A DNA stretch of 64,000 nucleotides from Methylocystis rosea. GTDB taxonomy: Bacteria > Pseudomonadota > Alphaproteobacteria > Rhizobiales > Beijerinckiaceae. Each line of letters begins with the position of its first letter. The first letter of the stretch is position 1. The position numbers and the translations under genes are program-made. The stretch is taken from positions 1 through 64,000 of the forward strand of contig NZ_CP034087.1 of the NCBI RefSeq assembly GCF_003855495.1. The letters run 5' to 3'. Below the pieces are notes generated by a model, which saw only the letters and a list, made by a program, of their open reading frames with translations, was not told the DNA's origin and ran no database searches. Below, in pieces: positions 8,883 to 16,856 of the stretch.

Positions 8883-10414
8883 GACGAGGCCTCCGCTCGC
8901 CAGCGCTCCGCGGTCAGAAAAATCACCCGCAGCGACTCCTCCTCGCCGTCCGCGACTCCTTTTTCGAAGTCTCTCTCGACTCGGCCCATCTGATTGGTCA
9001 CATGCGCGAAGCAGAGCACGGATCGACCCCGCGCCTTCGCAAAGGCGTAGAGCGCGCCTGACTCCATCTCGACGGCAAGAATTCCGGCTTGCGAAGCAGC
9101 GTCGATTGCCGCCTGCGTTTCCCGAAAAGGGGCGTCGGTCGTCCAGGAGGCGCCGACCTGCGCCGAGATTCCCGCGGCAGTGAGCGCCTCGCGCGAGAGC
9201 TCAATCAGGCGAGGATCCGCCTCGCTGTAATCAGACGGCGGCAGATAGTGATAGCTCGCGCCTTCGTCGCGCAGCGCGCGGTCGATGATGATGAAATACG
9301 GCGGAGCTTGCACGGGAAGGATTTGCCCAGCCGAAGTCATGCTGATCAGGAGCCGGCAGCCCGCGGCGAACAGCTCTTCCGCGACCAGAACGGCAAAGGC
9401 GGCGCCGACGGCGCAACCGACGATTCCATATTCGCGACCGTCATGATGGAAAACGTAAAGATCGGTGTGATAGCAGGCCCAGCCAGGATGCTGGTCGGCG
9501 CGGCCCGTGGTGCGTAGGCGTCGCACGATGTCGCCATCGGGATCGAGAACGCAGATTTCGGGAACGGCGGCGGCGGAAAGGCCTTTCTGGCGGCGCGCCT
9601 CGCGCAACAGGCTCTCGGGCGTGAAGGTGGACGGCGCGTCGTAATGCTTATGAGAAAGGATCGGCGGCGTTTTCATTTCATTCCCCGACATGGCGCTCGC
9701 GACTTCTTGCTTTTTTGCGATAGGCTTCGCCGCCGATAGGGCGATAAAGGCCGCTCCGAGAGTCGTTCTCCGTCCGAACCGCAGATCGATTGGCGCGAGC
9801 AGCTGCGCGGCAGCCCCGCACGGTGGATAAAAGACGGCGCCGCGCATCTCGATCGCATCGAGTCCGGCGGCGCCCAGGAGTTCGCGAAGCTTCCCCGCCG
9901 TGTGGAACGTCGCCTCTCGCCAAGTTGGATGGCCGAGCCAGCCGCGAAGACGTCGATAGGGGGCCCACAGGCTCCAGCTTCCGAGTTCGCCGGTGACCAG
10001 CCGGCCACCAGGCTTGAGGACGCGAGCCATTTCCGCCACGGCTCGCTCGGCGTCGCGAACGAAGCAAAGCACCGCAACCGCGAGGACGGCATCGAACGTC
10101 GCGTCCGGGAACGGCAGTGACTCGGCCTTTCCTTCGACGAGTTGGAGTTTCGCGCCCTCGATCGCAGCCCGTCGCCGCGCCGCGGCGATCATCGCCGGGT
10201 CCCGATCGAGGCCGGTTACAATTGCCCCGCGCCGGGCAAGCTCCGAAGCAAGGGGACCGTCGCCGCAGCCTACGTCCAGCACCGTCCTGCCGGCGACCGG
10301 GCCGAGAAGTTCGAAGAGGAGCTGTTGCTCCAATGCGTCGGTGATCTGGCCGAGACGGTTCAATCGCCAACGGGCGTAAGATTGGCTCAGCCCTGTCGTT
10401 TGCGCGCCGCTCAT
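8879..10414 (-). CDS. Fusion protein: SAM methyltransferase + nucleoside phosphorylase
   Basis: One 511-residue frame joins two enzymes. Residues 1-235 are a class I methyltransferase (VLDVGCGDGPLASELA at 45-60, RVLKPGGRLVTGELGSW at 131-147). Residues 247-511 are a PNP/uridine-phosphorylase-family enzyme, with GCAVGAAFAVLVAEELFAAG, TTDAPFRET and the diagnostic ILAVEMESGALYAF near 445-458. The linker contains an internal ATG (residue 247) preceded by GGGG, so a separate phosphorylase could also be made. The decayed copy at 16.4-17.7 kb has the two as separate genes overlapping by ATGA, so fusion is the derived state. It lies 15 bases after the cysteine desulfurase. The physiological nucleoside is unknown; SAM by-product salvage is one possibility. 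Confidence 0.85.
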   Translation of the reverse strand: MSGAQTTGLSQSYARWRLNRLGQITDALEQQLLFELLGPVAGRTVLDVGCGDGPLASELARRGAIVTGLDRDPAMIAAARRRAAIEGAKLQLVEGKAESLPFPDATFDAVLAVAVLCFVRDAERAVAEMARVLKPGGRLVTGELGSWSLWAPYRRLRGWLGHPTWREATFHTAGKLRELLGAAGLDAIEMRGAVFYPPCGAAAQLLAPIDLRFGRRTTLGAAFIALSAAKPIAKKQEVASAMSGNEMKTPPILSHKHYDAPSTFTPESLLREARRQKGLSAAAVPEICVLDPDGDIVRRLRTTGRADQHPGWACYHTDLYVFHHDGREYGIVGCAVGAAFAVLVAEELFAAGCRLLISMTSAGQILPVQAPPYFIIIDRALRDEGASYHYLPPSDYSEADPRLIELSREALTAAGISAQVGASWTTDAPFRETQAAIDAASQAGILAVEMESGALYAFAKARGRSVLCFAHVTNQMGRVERDFEKGVADGEEESLRVIFLTAERWRAEASS

Positions 10415-10429
10415 AAGGCTTTCGCCTCC

Positions 10430-11557
10430 CTATTTCGTGGCGCCGAGCATGTCGGACAGTGCTTCGACCACCTCGTCGATTTCATCGCGGGTCGTGCCGC
10501 GCCCGAGACTGAAGCGGATAGCGCCCATGCCGACGTGAGGAGCGACGCCCATGGCCTCCAGCACCGGCGACAGCGTGACGCGGCCGGAGCGACACGCCGA
10601 TCCCGTCGAGGCCGCGACGCCGTCGAGCCGCGCCAGAACTTCGGCGCCGATCCGGCCAACGAAGGAAACATTGAGCGTGTTCGGCAGGCGATGAACCGGA
10701 TGGCCGTTGAGGGCGACGCGATCCCCGAAACGCTCCCGCAACTCTCGCCAGAAATGATCGCGCAATTCGCAAACGCGATCCATGGGCGAAAGATCGCGCG
10801 CAAGCTCGCAAGCCTTGCCGAGGCCGACCGCGAGCAGGGCGCTCTCGGTGCCGGCACGTCTCCCGCCCTCGTGTCCGGCGCCGTGAATGAGCGGTTCGAG
10901 CGAGACGCCACGGCGCACGAACAGCGCTCCCACTCCCTTTGGCGCATAAAGCTTGTGGCCGGCGACCGACAGAAGATCGACGCCGAGCGCGTTCACGTCG
11001 GTGGCGACCTTGCCGACGGACTGGGCGGCATCGGTGTGAAACAGCACGCCATGCTCATGGGCGATTTGCGCGCAATCCTCGATCGGCTGGATAGTTCCGA
11101 CTTCATTGTTGGCGTGCATGACGGAAACGAGGATGGTGCGCGGCGTGATCGCCTTGCGGAGGTCGTCGGGGTCGATCAAACCCGCGCCGTCGACCGGCAA
11201 GAATGTGACGCGCGCGCCGAGGCGCTTGAGAAACCGGCAGGGTTCGACGATCGCCGGATGCTCGATGGCGGTCGTGACGATGTGATCGCCCTTGTCGCGC
11301 AGCGCGAAGAAGACGCCCTTGAACGCGAAATTGTTGGACTCGCTGCCGCCGCTCGTGAAGACGATTTCGTCGCTCCTACAGCCGAACAGCGCCGCCATCT
11401 GGCCGCGCGCCGTTTCGATGCCGGCCTTCGCGGTGGTGGCGGCCCAGTGGCCGCTCGACGGATTGCCGTAATGATCGTCGAGAAACGGCCGCATCGCGTT
11501 CGCGACCGCCGGATCAATCGGCGTGCTGGCGTTGTAATCGAGATAGATGCGCCGCAT
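10430..11557 (-). CDS. Cysteine desulfurase (NifS/IscS family)
   Basis: This 375-residue PLP enzyme removes sulfur from cysteine and holds it as a persulfide. Landmarks are YLDYNASTPID at the N terminus, TSGGSESNNFA, the EHPA histidine that stacks on PLP, HTDAAQSVGK, the PLP lysine in SVAGHKLYAPKG (Lys202) and the catalytic cysteine in STGSACRSG (Cys322). All key residues are present. It starts four bases after the DsrE-like gene stops, so the two are one operon. No Fe-S scaffold genes are adjacent, which favours a role in feeding persulfide sulfur to the DsrE/rhodanese partners rather than general cluster assembly. Confidence 0.93.
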   Translation of the reverse strand: MRRIYLDYNASTPIDPAVANAMRPFLDDHYGNPSSGHWAATTAKAGIETARGQMAALFGCRSDEIVFTSGGSESNNFAFKGVFFALRDKGDHIVTTAIEHPAIVEPCRFLKRLGARVTFLPVDGAGLIDPDDLRKAITPRTILVSVMHANNEVGTIQPIEDCAQIAHEHGVLFHTDAAQSVGKVATDVNALGVDLLSVAGHKLYAPKGVGALFVRRGVSLEPLIHGAGHEGGRRAGTESALLAVGLGKACELARDLSPMDRVCELRDHFWRELRERFGDRVALNGHPVHRLPNTLNVSFVGRIGAEVLARLDGVAASTGSACRSGRVTLSPVLEAMGVAPHVGMGAIRFSLGRGTTRDEIDEVVEALSDMLGATK

Positions 11558-11560
11558 GGC

Positions 11561-11911
11561 CTAAAACACCAAGACCTTGTCGGCTTCCAGGGTCGCCGCC
11601 GCAAGTTCGTCCATCGTGCTGCGGTGGGCGCCTTCCAGAACAGCGGCCTCGTCAAGGCCGCGCGCGTCCATGCAGGCGCCGCAAAGAAGCACCACGCCCC
11701 TTCTGGCCAGCACGCGCTTAAGCATTTTCTCGACGTTGTAATAGCCGTCCGGCGTCTTTTGGCCAGACTTGGCCGCGATGACCGAGTCCGCCATCAGGAA
11801 GACGGTCACTTCCGCCCGCGAATCTTTCCGTAGCGCATGGGCGAGCCGCAGCGCGTTGTAGCAACGCTCGGTCCCATAGGGCGGGTCATTGAAAATGAAG
11901 AGGGTCTTCAT
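11561..11911 (-). CDS. DsrE-family sulfur-relay protein
   Basis: This 116-residue protein has the DsrE/DsrF fold pattern: MKTLFIFNDPPYGTER, EVTVFLMADSV, GQKTPDGYYNVEKML, and the sulfur-binding loop VLLCGACMDARGL with Cys77 and Cys80. Such proteins carry protein-bound persulfides between desulfurases, rhodaneses and oxidases. The ATG at 11911 begins exactly at the family start; the frame remains open far upstream without family similarity. A second copy at 16124 has lost the cysteine loop by deletion. Confidence 0.88.
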   Translation of the reverse strand: MKTLFIFNDPPYGTERCYNALRLAHALRKDSRAEVTVFLMADSVIAAKSGQKTPDGYYNVEKMLKRVLARRGVVLLCGACMDARGLDEAAVLEGAHRSTMDELAAATLEADKVLVF

Positions 11912-12050
11912 AGAATCTGCCTTTCCCTTGCCCCAAGGAACTTCTCGCATCGCTTCACGCTTGCGCTGCGTGATCAAGCGCACAGCTCTGTCGCGTCCCG
12001 CGATTATGGCCGAGCGCGGACATTCCAAGACTCGTTCTGACGCGAGCGGG

Positions 12051-12422
12051 TTATTGATCGAGCACGCGGCGACGCTCTTCGAACTCTTCCTTGTCGATCT
12101 CGCCACGGGCGAAACGCTCCTTGAGAATATCGAGCGGCGTGCGTCCTGGAGGCGGTTGGTATGGCGGCTGGACCCCAATCCACGAGCCGCCAATCCAACG
12201 GACGAGAAGAACGACGACCGCGATCACCGCGGCGAGCGCCAGGATCATGAAAAGCGGGCCAAAGATCATGCCGTACCAGCCTCCGTCCCACATCATATGC
12301 GACATGTGTCGCTCCCAATCATATTTGTCGGGCTCGGTTGGAGTTTGCGCCCAGCTCCAGGCGGGTCGCATGATCAGCGCGGCGCACGAAGCCGCCGCCA
12401 TAAGTGTCCTGTGACCGTTCAT
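12051..12422 (-). CDS. SHOCT-domain membrane protein
   Basis: A 123-residue protein with an N-terminal signal or signal-anchor (ends near WSWAQ), a transmembrane helix at about residues 52-76, a Pro-rich spacer, and a C-terminal SHOCT motif (PLDILKERFARGEIDKEEFE). SHOCT domains are short oligomerisation segments with no fixed function. It sits between the MFS gene (18 bases) and the DsrE gene on the same strand, so it is probably co-transcribed. Confidence 0.8.
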   Translation of the reverse strand: MNGHRTLMAAASCAALIMRPAWSWAQTPTEPDKYDWERHMSHMMWDGGWYGMIFGPLFMILALAAVIAVVVLLVRWIGGSWIGVQPPYQPPPGRTPLDILKERFARGEIDKEEFEERRRVLDQ

Positions 12423-12439
12423 GTCTTCCCTCCTTCCGG

Positions 12440-13717
12440 TTACTTGTCATTGGTTCGCCTCGACTCCGGTTGAGAACCGCGCATAAGCAACGCTGCAATT
12501 AGACCGGAGAGAAATGTGAGCGCGGCGATTGTCCCGATCGCCCATGACAGCCCGAAGATATCGGCGATGACGCCCGCGGAGAGCGCGCCGATCGCATAGC
12601 CGAGATCACGCCAGAACCGGTAGACGCTCAGCGAGCGCGCGCGCCATGATGGATGCGAGGCATCGGAGACCGCAGCGATCAGGCTCGGATACACCATCGC
12701 GGTGCCGAGCCCGAGCAGCAGGCTGCCGATCAGCCAAAATTCGAACTCACGTGTCGCCGCGGTCAGAAACAGACCTGCCGCCTGGACCCACATCCCGGCG
12801 ACGATCAGGCCTTTGCGTCCCCAGCGATCGCTCAAGGGCCCGGTCGCGATCTGGAGAATGCCCCATGTCGCCGGATACACGGCTTTGAGAATGCCGATCC
12901 GCTCGACGCCGAGGCCGAAGGCGGCGAAGAACAGCGGGAAAATGCCCCAGCTCATGCCATCGTTCAGATTGTTGACGAGTCCGGCTTGGGATGCCGCGAA
13001 GAGATTGCGATCACGGAACGATGTCAGCGCGAACACCTCCCAGAAGCCGATCGCTGCGGCTTCACGCGGGCTGTCGCCGATTTCCAGGCGAACGTGGTCG
13101 CGCGTGTCGCGGACGAGAAGGATGGAGAGTAGCGCGCCAGCAATCGCATAGCCGACGCCCAGATAGATCGGTACCGGACGGAGCCCGTACTCCGCAGCGA
13201 GGTAACCCGTGAGAAACGCGGTCACGCCGACCGCGAGATAGCCAGCAGACTCGTTGAGGCCGACCGCCAGGCCGCGCGATTTCGGTCCGACGAGGTCGAC
13301 CTTCATGATGACGGTCATCGACCAGGCGAGGCCCTGATTGACGCCGAGCAGCGCATTGGCGGCGACAATCCATCCCCAGCTCGGCGCCCACATGATCATG
13401 AAGGGAACCGGTAGGCCGACCAGCCATCCCAGAATCAGTACGCGTTTGCGCCCCCAAACGTCGGCGAGATGTCCCGAGACGAGATTGGCGAAGGCCTTGA
13501 CCACGCCGAAACTGACGATGAACGAGACGACGAGGGTAGTTGAAGCAATGCCGAATTCCTCCGAGCCGATCAGCGGCACGACCGTGCGCTCAATGCCAAC
13601 CATGCCGCCGACAAAGGCGTTGATCAGAACGAGCAGCGCGAACTGCCGCCAATTGGCGCGCAGCCCGAGGCTTATGGCGCTGGCTCGGAACGACGGGTTA
13701 CCGTCAACCGCACTCAT
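12440..13717 (-). CDS. MFS transporter
   Basis: A 425-residue protein with about 12 hydrophobic segments and the major-facilitator loop motif GHLADVWGRKRVLILG between helices 2 and 3, repeated in degenerate form as GPLSDRWGRKGLIVAG in the second half. Its start overlaps the stop of the metallo-hydrolase gene by four bases, indicating coupled expression. The substrate is not evident. In this cluster an exporter of sulfur, thiol or methylated product is plausible but unproven. Confidence 0.88.
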   Translation of the reverse strand: MSAVDGNPSFRASAISLGLRANWRQFALLVLINAFVGGMVGIERTVVPLIGSEEFGIASTTLVVSFIVSFGVVKAFANLVSGHLADVWGRKRVLILGWLVGLPVPFMIMWAPSWGWIVAANALLGVNQGLAWSMTVIMKVDLVGPKSRGLAVGLNESAGYLAVGVTAFLTGYLAAEYGLRPVPIYLGVGYAIAGALLSILLVRDTRDHVRLEIGDSPREAAAIGFWEVFALTSFRDRNLFAASQAGLVNNLNDGMSWGIFPLFFAAFGLGVERIGILKAVYPATWGILQIATGPLSDRWGRKGLIVAGMWVQAAGLFLTAATREFEFWLIGSLLLGLGTAMVYPSLIAAVSDASHPSWRARSLSVYRFWRDLGYAIGALSAGVIADIFGLSWAIGTIAALTFLSGLIAALLMRGSQPESRRTNDK

Positions 13718-14454
13718 TCGGCCGCCGCCATCAATCCCGAGTTGATTGCGCGGACGTGGGCGGCTTGCGGCGGCGCTGGCGGTATATCGGCGACCATGGC
13801 GCGGACAAAGACCTCTTCGTTCTCAATTCGAAACGCCTTGTTGTGGCGTTTCTCGAACCCGATCGTTGATGTTGGCTTGCCACTCAGGCTGCGTCCGCAA
13901 ACCGAGCCCGAATAGGCCCCCGGCAGGATTTCGAGATAGTCGGGGAGAGCCTTGAGCCTCTGCACCGAGCGGAACAATACGCGCGCGCCTTCCTCGGCGT
14001 TCGTCGCGAGCTCCGTTCGGCCGAGATCGCCCACCATGAGCGTATGCCCGGTCAACGCGAACCAGGGCTCGTCGGCGCGCGTGCGATCGGTGACGAGGAG
14101 CGAAATATGCTCGGGCGTGTGGCCTGGCGTGTGCAACACGCGGATCGCGACGTTGCCGAGCTCCAGCGCGTCTCCGTCATGCACGCCGTGGAAGGGAAAA
14201 GAGACCTTGGCTTCGGCGAAGAGCACATATTTCGCGCCCGCAGCCTCTGCGAGCGCGCGGCCTGACGAGACGTGATCGGCGTGCAGATGCGTGTCGATCA
14301 CATAAAGAATGCCCATGGCGGTTTCTTCCGCCGCGCGTAGATAGAGCGCGATGTCGCCGGCGGGATCGACAACCGCCGCGGCGGCGCGCCCGCCACAGCC
14401 AAAGAGATAGGACGCCGCGACGGGGCTTGCGTGCAGGTACTGGCGCAGGATCAT
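13714..14454 (-). CDS. ETHE1-like metallo-beta-lactamase-fold hydrolase (persulfide dioxygenase type)
   Basis: The 246-residue product has the metal ligands THLHADH (56-61), the second histidine in LHTPGHTPEH, and the aspartate in LMVGDLGRTEL, in the spacing of ETHE1/Blh-type proteins. These oxidise glutathione persulfide to sulfite using one iron ion. The ATG at 14454 gives the standard N terminus; the longer frame to 14517 runs through the operator. It is the first gene of the leftward operon and diverges from the ArsR-rhodanese regulator. A glyoxalase-II-like role is the alternative. Confidence 0.8.
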   Translation of the reverse strand: MILRQYLHASPVAASYLFGCGGRAAAAVVDPAGDIALYLRAAEETAMGILYVIDTHLHADHVSSGRALAEAAGAKYVLFAEAKVSFPFHGVHDGDALELGNVAIRVLHTPGHTPEHISLLVTDRTRADEPWFALTGHTLMVGDLGRTELATNAEEGARVLFRSVQRLKALPDYLEILPGAYSGSVCGRSLSGKPTSTIGFEKRHNKAFRIENEEVFVRAMVADIPPAPPQAAHVRAINSGLMAAAE

Positions 14455-14496
14455 TGAACTCTCCGCATGTGTTCGCCCGCTTGCGGCGGAGCCGCC

Positions 14497-14538
14497 TTGA
14501 CAAGGGCTCGAGATCATTCAATTATTCACTTGAATGAT
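14497..14538. promoter_or_regulatory. Operator/promoter between the metallo-hydrolase and ArsR-rhodanese genes
   Basis: ATCATTCAA (14513-14521) and its exact complement TTGAATGAT (14530-14538) form a 9-bp inverted repeat with an 8-base spacer, the size of an ArsR-family operator. A TTGACA box at 14497-14502 followed after 17 bases by AATTAT gives a plausible rightward promoter that the repeat overlaps. A repressor bound here would control both divergent transcripts. Confidence 0.65.
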
Positions 14539-14554
14539 ATGAGCGTTATCCAAG

Positions 14555-15223
14555 ATGTCAACCCGAAGTCCCAAACAGGCATTATTCGCGGAGTTCGCGG
14601 CGGTGGCGAAAGCGCTCGGCCACGCCCATCGCCTCGAATTGCTGGAGCAACTCGCACAGGGCGAGCGCAGCGTCGAAACGCTGGCGCAGAAGACCGGCCT
14701 CTCCATCGCCAACGCCTCGCAGCACTTGCAGCACATGCGGCGCGCCGGGCTGGTAGGCGCGAGACGCGACGGCAAGTTCGTCCTATACCGGCTCGCCGAT
14801 GAAGCCGCGCTCGATCTTCTGGCGGCGCTCGGACGACTTGCGGAACGCAACGTCGCCGCAGTCGAACGTCTCATGCGACGCTATTTCCACGACCGTGACG
14901 GGCTGGAGCCTGTGCCGCGGGACGAGTTGCTTGAGCGGATCCGCGCCGGCGTCGTTACGGTGCTCGATGTGCGGCCGGAAGACGAATTCGCGCTTGGGCA
15001 TTTGCCGAACGCCGTCAACATTCCGTTGAAAGCCATGGAAGCGCGGCTTGGTGAACTCGATCCATCGCAAGAAATCGTCGCCTACTGCCGGGGACGCTTC
15101 TGCGTGCTTTCTTTCGAAGCGGCGGCGCTGCTGCGTAGTCGCGGCTTTAAGGCGCGCTGCCTTCAGGACGGTCTGCCCGAATGGCGCGCCGCCGGGTTGC
15201 CTGTCGTCGCCGATGCTTCGTGA
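14555..15223 (+). CDS. ArsR-family regulator fused to a rhodanese domain
   Basis: Residues 1-110 form a winged helix of the ArsR type (ALGHAHRLELLEQLAQGERSV, TGLSIANASQHLQHMRRAGLV, DGKFVLYRLAD). Residues 120-222 form a rhodanese domain (VTVLDVRPEDEFALGHLPNAVN, then the active loop AYCRGRFC with Cys178 and Cys183). The ArsR part contains no cysteine at all, so it cannot use the cysteine pair of SqrR/BigR sensors. The fused rhodanese probably senses sulfane sulfur. It most likely represses the divergent operon through the inverted repeat upstream. Confidence 0.88.
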   Translation: MSTRSPKQALFAEFAAVAKALGHAHRLELLEQLAQGERSVETLAQKTGLSIANASQHLQHMRRAGLVGARRDGKFVLYRLADEAALDLLAALGRLAERNVAAVERLMRRYFHDRDGLEPVPRDELLERIRAGVVTVLDVRPEDEFALGHLPNAVNIPLKAMEARLGELDPSQEIVAYCRGRFCVLSFEAAALLRSRGFKARCLQDGLPEWRAAGLPVVADAS

Positions 15224-15260
15224 AGCGCAGTCGTAAGCAAGGAACAAGACAAGGGAGGCA

Positions 15261-16073
15261 ATGATGACTAGCGATATTCAGCCGCATAATCAGAAGGCTG
15301 CGGCGGTATGGAACTCCGGTGGCGCGCATTATGAAGACATCAGCCGCGGCATCGCCGATTCCATCGAGCATTGCGTTTTGCGCCTCGATCCGAAGCCCGG
15401 CGAACGCATTCTCGATCTCGCCACCGGCACCGGCTGGACGTCTCGCATCCTTGCAAGGCGCGGCGCGAAGGTCACGGGCGTCGATATCAGCGAAAAGCTT
15501 GTCGACGCTGCGATCGCGCGCGCCAAGAACGAAAACCTCGACATCGCCTATGAAATTGGCGACGCAGAGAGCTTGCCGTTCGCGGACGGCGCGTTCGACG
15601 CCGTCACATCGACCTGCGGCGTGATGTTCGCTAGCCGTCCGGAGACCGCCGCGGCCGAACTCGCGCGTGTTTGCAAAATGGGTGGACGCATCGCTTTGAC
15701 CACTTGGCTCTCCGACAGCAATCTCTTCAAGATGTTCATGGTCATGAAGCCATACATGCCGCGGCCGGCCACACCCGCGCCGCCGTCGCCTTTTGAATGG
15801 GGCAAGACGGAACGCATTCGCGAACTGCTCGGGACGAATTTCGAACTCGCCTTTGAAAAGGGAACGTCCTTCTATCGCGAGCCGAGCGGGGAAGCTGCGT
15901 GGAAGACATTTTCGACCGGCTACGGACCGACGCATTCCTTAGCCGAGAGTCTCGATGACGCGCGGCGCGAAGATTTGAAGCGCGATTTCATCGCCTTCCA
16001 CGAAGGCTTTCGCAATGAACTCGGCGTTTGCGTGCCGCGCGAATATTGGCTGACGGTCGGCGTCCGGCGCTAG
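15261..16073 (+). CDS. Class I SAM-dependent methyltransferase (UbiE-like)
   Basis: A 270-residue methyltransferase with motif I ILDLATGTGWTSRIL, an acidic ribose-binding end of beta-2 (VTGVDISEKLVDAA), GDAESLPFADGAFDAVTST and ARVCKMGGRIALTTW. A GGGAGG ribosome binding site precedes the ATG at 15261 (a second ATG follows at 15264). It lies 37 bases after the ArsR-rhodanese gene in the same direction, so it is probably co-transcribed. The cysteine pattern of arsenite methyltransferases (ArsM) is absent. Substrate unknown. Confidence 0.85.
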   Translation: MMTSDIQPHNQKAAAVWNSGGAHYEDISRGIADSIEHCVLRLDPKPGERILDLATGTGWTSRILARRGAKVTGVDISEKLVDAAIARAKNENLDIAYEIGDAESLPFADGAFDAVTSTCGVMFASRPETAAAELARVCKMGGRIALTTWLSDSNLFKMFMVMKPYMPRPATPAPPSPFEWGKTERIRELLGTNFELAFEKGTSFYREPSGEAAWKTFSTGYGPTHSLAESLDDARREDLKRDFIAFHEGFRNELGVCVPREYWLTVGVRR

Positions 16074-16123
16074 GGGCTGTATCGCTGGCGTCGCCGACAT
16101 GTTCAGGGAAAGGGGCCTACTCG

Positions 16124-16419
16124 ATGAATAGTCTCTTCATCCTCAACGATCCGCCCTACGGCACGGAACGCGCCTATAATGGGTTGCGTCTCGCGCATGC
16201 GGTCAACAAGCTCGATCCCGAGGGCGGCGTCACAATATTTCTGCTCGCCGACGCCGTTCTTTCGGCGCGGGCCGGCCAAAAAACGCCAGACGGATACTAC
16301 AATATCGAAAAAATGCTCAAACGTGTCATTGCGGCCGGCGGATCGAGGGCGCCGAGCGAAGCACGATGGACGCTCTTGCTGCGCAGACGATCGCCGCCGA
16401 CAAGGTTCTCGTTTTCTGA
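16124..16419 (+). pseudogene. Second DsrE-family gene with an internal deletion
   Basis: The N-terminal two thirds match the intact copy at 11561 (FILNDPPYGTERAYNGLRLAHA, AGQKTPDGYYNIEKMLKRVIA). The sequence then jumps into another frame carrying the C terminus (EGAERSTMDALAAQTIAAD, KVLVF). About 60 bases are missing, including the LLCGACMDARGL sulfur-binding loop. The product would lack its cysteines and be frameshifted, so it is a pseudogene. Confidence 0.85.
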
Positions 16420-16432
16420 GGAGCAGGGCTTA

Positions 16433-16856
16433 ATGAAAGGCCGTGAAAGTGGCATGCCCTCGGAAGAGTATTGGGGAACTTTTTTCGAGGCCGATACCGC
16501 CGGGGCTTACCGCGAGATCACAGTCTCATGCGATGATATACAACTTGCTGCATGTGGATGACCCCCTCGGCCTCCTCAAGGAAGCTCACCGCGTATTGGT
16601 CTTCGGCGGCAGGCTCTCAATCATGCATTGGCGGAGCGATATTCCTACGCCGCGGGGACCGTCTCTCGACATTCGGCCAACTCCCGAGCAATGCCTGGCT
16701 TGGATGGAAAGAGTCGGCTTCAAAGACATTGACGCCGTAAGCCTTCGCGATTGCTGTCCGTTCCATTTCGGGCTTGTCGCCTCGCGACAGGACAGCGCGA
16801 GAAGCGCGCCTCGGCCGCGTCAACCGCGTGCGCAAAATTCATGCGAGACCGCATGA
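16433..16856 (+). pseudogene. SAM methyltransferase with the AdoMet-binding core deleted
   Basis: The first 20 or so residues (MPSEEYWGTFFEA) and the C-terminal half (NLLHVDDPLGLLKEAHRVLV, FGGRLSIMHWRSDIPTP, CPFHFGLVASR) are recognisable methyltransferase segments. They lie in different frames, and the motif I region is missing between them. The 3' end overlaps the following phosphorylase start as ATGA (16853-16856), the arrangement expected of an ancestral two-gene unit. Confidence 0.75.

Noticed and set aside
10142..11833. A 563-codon plus-strand open frame
   Set aside because: It lies antisense to the cysteine desulfurase, the fusion gene and DsrE, all of which show clear motifs. It is Arg/His-rich with no domain, typical of a GC-rich shadow frame.
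15261..16073. Arsenite methyltransferase (ArsM) for the methyltransferase after the ArsR gene
   Set aside because: The conserved cysteines of ArsM are absent, and no arsenate reductase or arsenite pump is nearby.
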